From: Albidovulum denitrificans
GTDB taxonomy: Bacteria; Pseudomonadota; Alphaproteobacteria; Rhodobacterales; Rhodobacteraceae
Reading direction: 5' to 3'
DNA: 64,000 nucleotides
NCBI RefSeq assembly: GCF_002973535.1
Contig: NZ_PVEP01000001.1
Span: 558,001-622,000 of the forward strand
Positions 61,347-64,000 of this stretch are shown here, one piece after another (positions within the stretch are counted from its first letter, which is position 1; the number at the start of each line of letters is the position of its first letter). The notes beneath the pieces were generated by a model that did not search any database, had not been told where the DNA came from, and was given only the letters and a program-made list of their open reading frames with translations. A program made the position numbers and the translations under genes.

Positions 61347-61949
61347 ATGGCCGATCTGAACCGACACAGCATGCTGGAGGACGCGCAGGGCATCGCCTAC
61401 GGGGCGGGCATGGCGGCCTTTGCGATCACCATCCTGACGCATCTGGGGCTGGTCACCGGCCAGACCGCCGGGCTTGCGGTGCTGATCTCCTACGCGACGG
61501 GCTGGGGCTTTGGCCCGGTCTTCTTCGCGGTCAACCTGCCCTTCTACTGGCTCGGCTACAAACGGATCGGCCTGCGCTTCGTCCTCAAGACCTTCGTCGC
61601 CGTGGGGCTGATGTCGGCTTTGGCCATGGTCTTCCCGCACTGGGTGCGCTTCGATCACCTGAACCCCATTGTCGGGGCGGTGCTGTTCGGGGCGATCTCG
61701 GGCTCCGCGCTGCTGGCGCTTTTCCGGCACGGGGCGAGCCTCGGCGGCGTCGGGATCGTGGCGCTTTACCTACAGGACAAGACCGGCTTTCGCGCCGGCT
61801 GGACACAGCTTATCTTCGACGTCGCGATCTTTGCGCTGGCGCTGACCCTGCGCGATGTTCCGACGGTCGCGATCTCGGCGCTGGGTGCGCTGGTCGTCAA
61901 TCTGGTGATCGCGGTCAACCATCGCCGCGACCGTTACGTCGCCACCTGA
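61347..61949 (+). CDS. YitT family membrane protein
   Basis: 200 aa from the ATG at 61347; an earlier TTG/ATG at 61299 is possible. Five hydrophobic segments, including FAITILTHLGLVTGQTAGLA, GPVFFAVNLPFYWLGYKRIG and FDVAIFALALTLRDVPTVAI. Matches the membrane half of YitT/DUF161, here without the C-terminal DUF2179 domain. Transport role suspected, not shown. Ten bases before the SMR gene, so probably one transcript. Confidence 0.85.
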   Translation: MADLNRHSMLEDAQGIAYGAGMAAFAITILTHLGLVTGQTAGLAVLISYATGWGFGPVFFAVNLPFYWLGYKRIGLRFVLKTFVAVGLMSALAMVFPHWVRFDHLNPIVGAVLFGAISGSALLALFRHGASLGGVGIVALYLQDKTGFRAGWTQLIFDVAIFALALTLRDVPTVAISALGALVVNLVIAVNHRRDRYVAT

Positions 61950-61959
61950 GGAGCCGTCC

Positions 61960-62295
61960 ATGGGCAAGACCTATCTTTATCTTCTCATCGCCGTCGCTTT
62001 CGAGGTGTTCGGCACCTCCTGCCTTCAGGCGAGCCAGCAGCTGACGCGGCTCTGGCCCTCGCTCGGGATCGTGGTGGGGTTCGGCGGCGCGTTCTTTTTC
62101 TTCATGCAGGTTCTGAAGGAACTGCCGCTTGGCATCACCTATGCGCTCTGGTCCGGGCTGGGCATCATCCTTGTCTCGATCTCCGGCTGGGTCGTCTTTG
62201 GCCAGAAGCTCGACCTGGCCGCGCTTCTCGGCATCGCCCTCATCATCGCGGGGATCGCGGTCATCAACCTTTTCTCGATCTCCTCGCCGCACTAG
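61960..62295 (+). CDS. Small multidrug resistance (SMR/EmrE-like) transporter
   Basis: 111 aa with four transmembrane helices. The essential membrane Glu of SMR pumps is in YLLIAVAFEVFGTSCLQ. Further SMR pattern: ITYALWSGLGIILVSISGWV and LDLAALLGIALIIAGIAVIN. Antiports cationic compounds against protons, or guanidinium in the Gdx subgroup; which applies is not resolved. GAGGAG precedes the ATG. Confidence 0.93.
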   Translation: MGKTYLYLLIAVAFEVFGTSCLQASQQLTRLWPSLGIVVGFGGAFFFFMQVLKELPLGITYALWSGLGIILVSISGWVVFGQKLDLAALLGIALIIAGIAVINLFSISSPH

Positions 62296-62359
62296 CTTTG
62301 GGCTGGCCTTTGTCCCGCCTTTCGTCTATCGCGGCGGCGCAGCACGAACAGGCGGACCC

Positions 62360-64000
62360 ATGGACCTTCGCAATATCGCGATCATCGCACACGTTGACCA
62401 CGGCAAGACCACGCTGGTGGACGAGCTTCTGAAGCAATCCGGCGCGTTCCGGGAAAATCAGGCCGTGGCCGAACGGGCGATGGATTCGAACGACATCGAG
62501 CGTGAGCGCGGGATCACCATCCTTGCCAAGGCGACCAGCGTCGAGTGGAAAGGCACGCGGATCAACATCGTCGACACGCCCGGCCACGCCGATTTCGGCG
62601 GCGAGGTGGAGCGAATCCTGTCGATGGTCGATGGCGTGGTCCTTCTGGTGGACGCCGCCGAAGGGCCTATGCCGCAGACGAAATTCGTGACCTCGAAGGC
62701 GCTGGCGCTTGGCCTCAGGCCCATCGTGGTGCTGAACAAGGTCGACAAGCCGGATGCCGAACCCGACCGGGCGCTGAACGAGGTCTTCGACCTGTTCGCC
62801 AATCTCGGCGCCGATGACAACCAGCTGGATTTCCCGCATATGTATGCCTCTGGCCGCTCGGGCTGGGCGGATATGGAGTTGGACGGGCCGCGCAAGGACC
62901 TGTCGGCGCTTTTCGACCTGATCGTCCGCCACGTTCCCGCGCCGAAGCAGGTGGCGGATGCGGGCAAGCCTTTCCGCATGCTGGCGACAACGCTGTCGGC
63001 CGACCCGTTCATCGGCCGCATCCTGACGGGCCGCGTCGAAAGCGGCACGCTGAAGGTGGGCGAGACGATCAAGGCGCTGTCGCGCAAGAACGAGCGGATC
63101 GAACAGTTCCGCGTGACCAAGATCCTCGCCTTCCGGGGCCTCGCGCAGGCGCCCATCGACATGGCCGAGGCGGGCGACATCGTCACGCTGGCGGGCATGA
63201 CCAAGGCCACCGTCGCCGACACGCTTTGCGCGCTTGAGGTCGATACCGCCCTGCCCGCGCAGCCGATCGACCCGCCGACCATCTCCGTGACCTTCGGCAT
63301 CAACGATTCCCCCCTCGCGGGCAAGGACGGCAACAAGGTGCAGTCGCGGGTGATCCGCGAACGGCTGATGAAAGAGGCGGAATCCAACGTCGCGATCAAG
63401 ATCGAGGACACGCCGGGGGGTGAGGCCTTCGTCGTCTCGGGCCGTGGCGAATTGCAGATGGGGGTTCTCATCGAGAACATGCGCCGCGAGGGGTTCGAGC
63501 TGTCGATCTCCCGCCCGCGCGTGATCTTCCGCGAGGAGGACGCCCAGCGCATGGAGCCGATCGAAGAGGTCATCGTCGATGTCGATGACGAATATTCCGG
63601 CACCGTGATCGACAAGCTGACCGGCCAGCGCAAGGGCGATCTGGTGGAGATGAAGCCCGCGGGCGCGGGCAAGACCCGGATCGTCGCCCATGTGCCGTCG
63701 CGCGGGTTGATCGGCTATCACGGCCAGTTCCTGACCGACACGCGCGGCACCGGCGTCCTGAACCGCATCTTCCACGGCTGGGCGCCGCACAAGGGCGCCA
63801 TCGAGGGGCGGCGCGTCGGCGTCCTGATCTCGATGGAAAATGGTGTCAGCGTGGCCTATGCGCTGTGGAACCTCGAAGAGCGTGGCAAGCTTTTCATCGG
63901 TGCGCAGGAACAGGTCTATGAGGGGATGATCATCGGCGAACATTCCCGCGACAACGATCTGGAAGTGAACCCGCTGAAGGGCAAGAAGCTGACCAACGTC
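62360..64000 (+). CDS. typA: Translational GTPase TypA/BipA (partial, C-terminus outside window)
   Basis: 547 codons are visible of a protein normally ~605 aa. GTPase motifs: G1 [11 protein letters not shown]2 RERGIT, G3 [13 protein letters not shown]4 [10 protein letters not shown]. The elongation factor-like domains and C-terminal [34 protein letters not shown] segments specific to BipA follow. It binds the ribosome and assists 50S assembly and stress adaptation. Cut by the right window edge. Confidence 0.97.
   Translation, partial: MDLRNIAIIAHVDHGKTTLVDELLKQSGAFRENQAVAERAMDSNDIERERGITILAKATSVEWKGTRINIVDTPGHADFGGEVERILSMVDGVVLLVDAAEGPMPQTKFVTSKALALGLRPIVVLNKVDKPDAEPDRALNEVFDLFANLGADDNQLDFPHMYASGRSGWADMELDGPRKDLSALFDLIVRHVPAPKQVADAGKPFRMLATTLSADPFIGRILTGRVESGTLKVGETIKALSRKNERIEQFRVTKILAFRGLAQAPIDMAEAGDIVTLAGMTKATVADTLCALEVDTALPAQPIDPPTISVTFGINDSPLAGKDGNKVQSRVIRERLMKEAESNVAIKIEDTPGGEAFVVSGRGELQMGVLIENMRREGFELSISRPRVIFREEDAQRMEPIEEVIVDVDDEYSGTVIDKLTGQRKGDLVEMKPAGAGKTRIVAHVPSRGLIGYHGQFLTDTRGTGVLNRIFHGWAPHKGAIEGRRVGVLISMENGVSVAYALWNLEERGKLFIGAQEQVYEGMIIGEHSRDNDLEVNPLKGKKLTNV

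Noticed and set aside
59949-61730. 593-aa minus-strand open frame
   Set aside because: Shadow of icd, which is unambiguous.
62264-63943. 559-aa minus-strand open frame
   Set aside because: Shadow of typA.

Overview
The window is a high-GC alphaproteobacterial chromosome segment, almost certainly from a Rhodobacteraceae (Rhodobacterales) member. The pointers are the gene content (DUF4167 protein, invasion-associated locus B protein, an IscR without the usual cluster-binding cysteines, a long iscR-sufBCDS operon with extra membrane genes), recurrent GTG/TTG starts and tightly overlapping operons. No rRNA, CRISPR array or insertion sequence was seen. Two integrated elements interrupt otherwise ordinary chromosome.

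1-13040, core: DUF4167 protein (cut by the window edge), prmC-prfA, agmatinase, an M20 amidohydrolase, mazG, an iron-binding periplasmic protein, a nucleoside hydrolase, selO and a CorA/ZntB-type transporter.

13068-27421, a 14.35-kb integrated element inside a tRNA-Gly(CCC) gene. It entered at the anticodon loop through a 9-bp core and really splits the host tRNA, but it carries its own intact tRNA-Gly(CCC). From the right it reads: tyrosine integrase, small HTH protein, an archaeo-eukaryotic-type primase with a PriCT-2-like tail, an iteron/inverted-repeat region that looks like a replication origin, a DUF4055 portal-like protein, a putative small terminase, and a large terminase split into separate ATPase and nuclease genes. 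No capsid or tail gene is present, so it looks like a phage satellite or a strongly reduced prophage. The left end is cargo: an HNH protein, a DRT2-like antiviral reverse transcriptase behind a structured non-coding region, and a DUF3489 protein.

27459-39714, core: RidA, a HerA-like ATPase, a candidate free-standing sRNA, IalB, a ParDE module, lpxD with its own ACP and ketosynthase, a divergent L,D-transpeptidase/DUF882 pair, and hppD-lrp-maiA for tyrosine breakdown.

39772-43153, a 3.4-kb mini-element at tRNA-Arg(CCG) with 50-bp direct repeats, an integrase, an excisionase-like gene and a tight string of small phage-type genes; it looks like a deletion-shrunken prophage.

43180-64000, core: an octaheme cytochrome c/cytochrome b pair, the complete iscR-suf iron-sulfur assembly operon (55893 down to 46854), a DUF2235 hydrolase, isocitrate dehydrogenase, YitT, an SMR pump and typA (cut by the window edge).

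Two families of intergenic repeats recur in the core: an ~88-bp palindromic element (three copies) whose ends can supply stop codons, and an ~35-bp GGAGTATT element (four copies). The most interesting region is 13.0-15.7 kb: the tRNA-replacing integration and the DRT2-like reverse transcriptase with its upstream structured RNA, which has an ACAACA loop, a stop-free reading frame and a hairpin over the enzyme's start codon.
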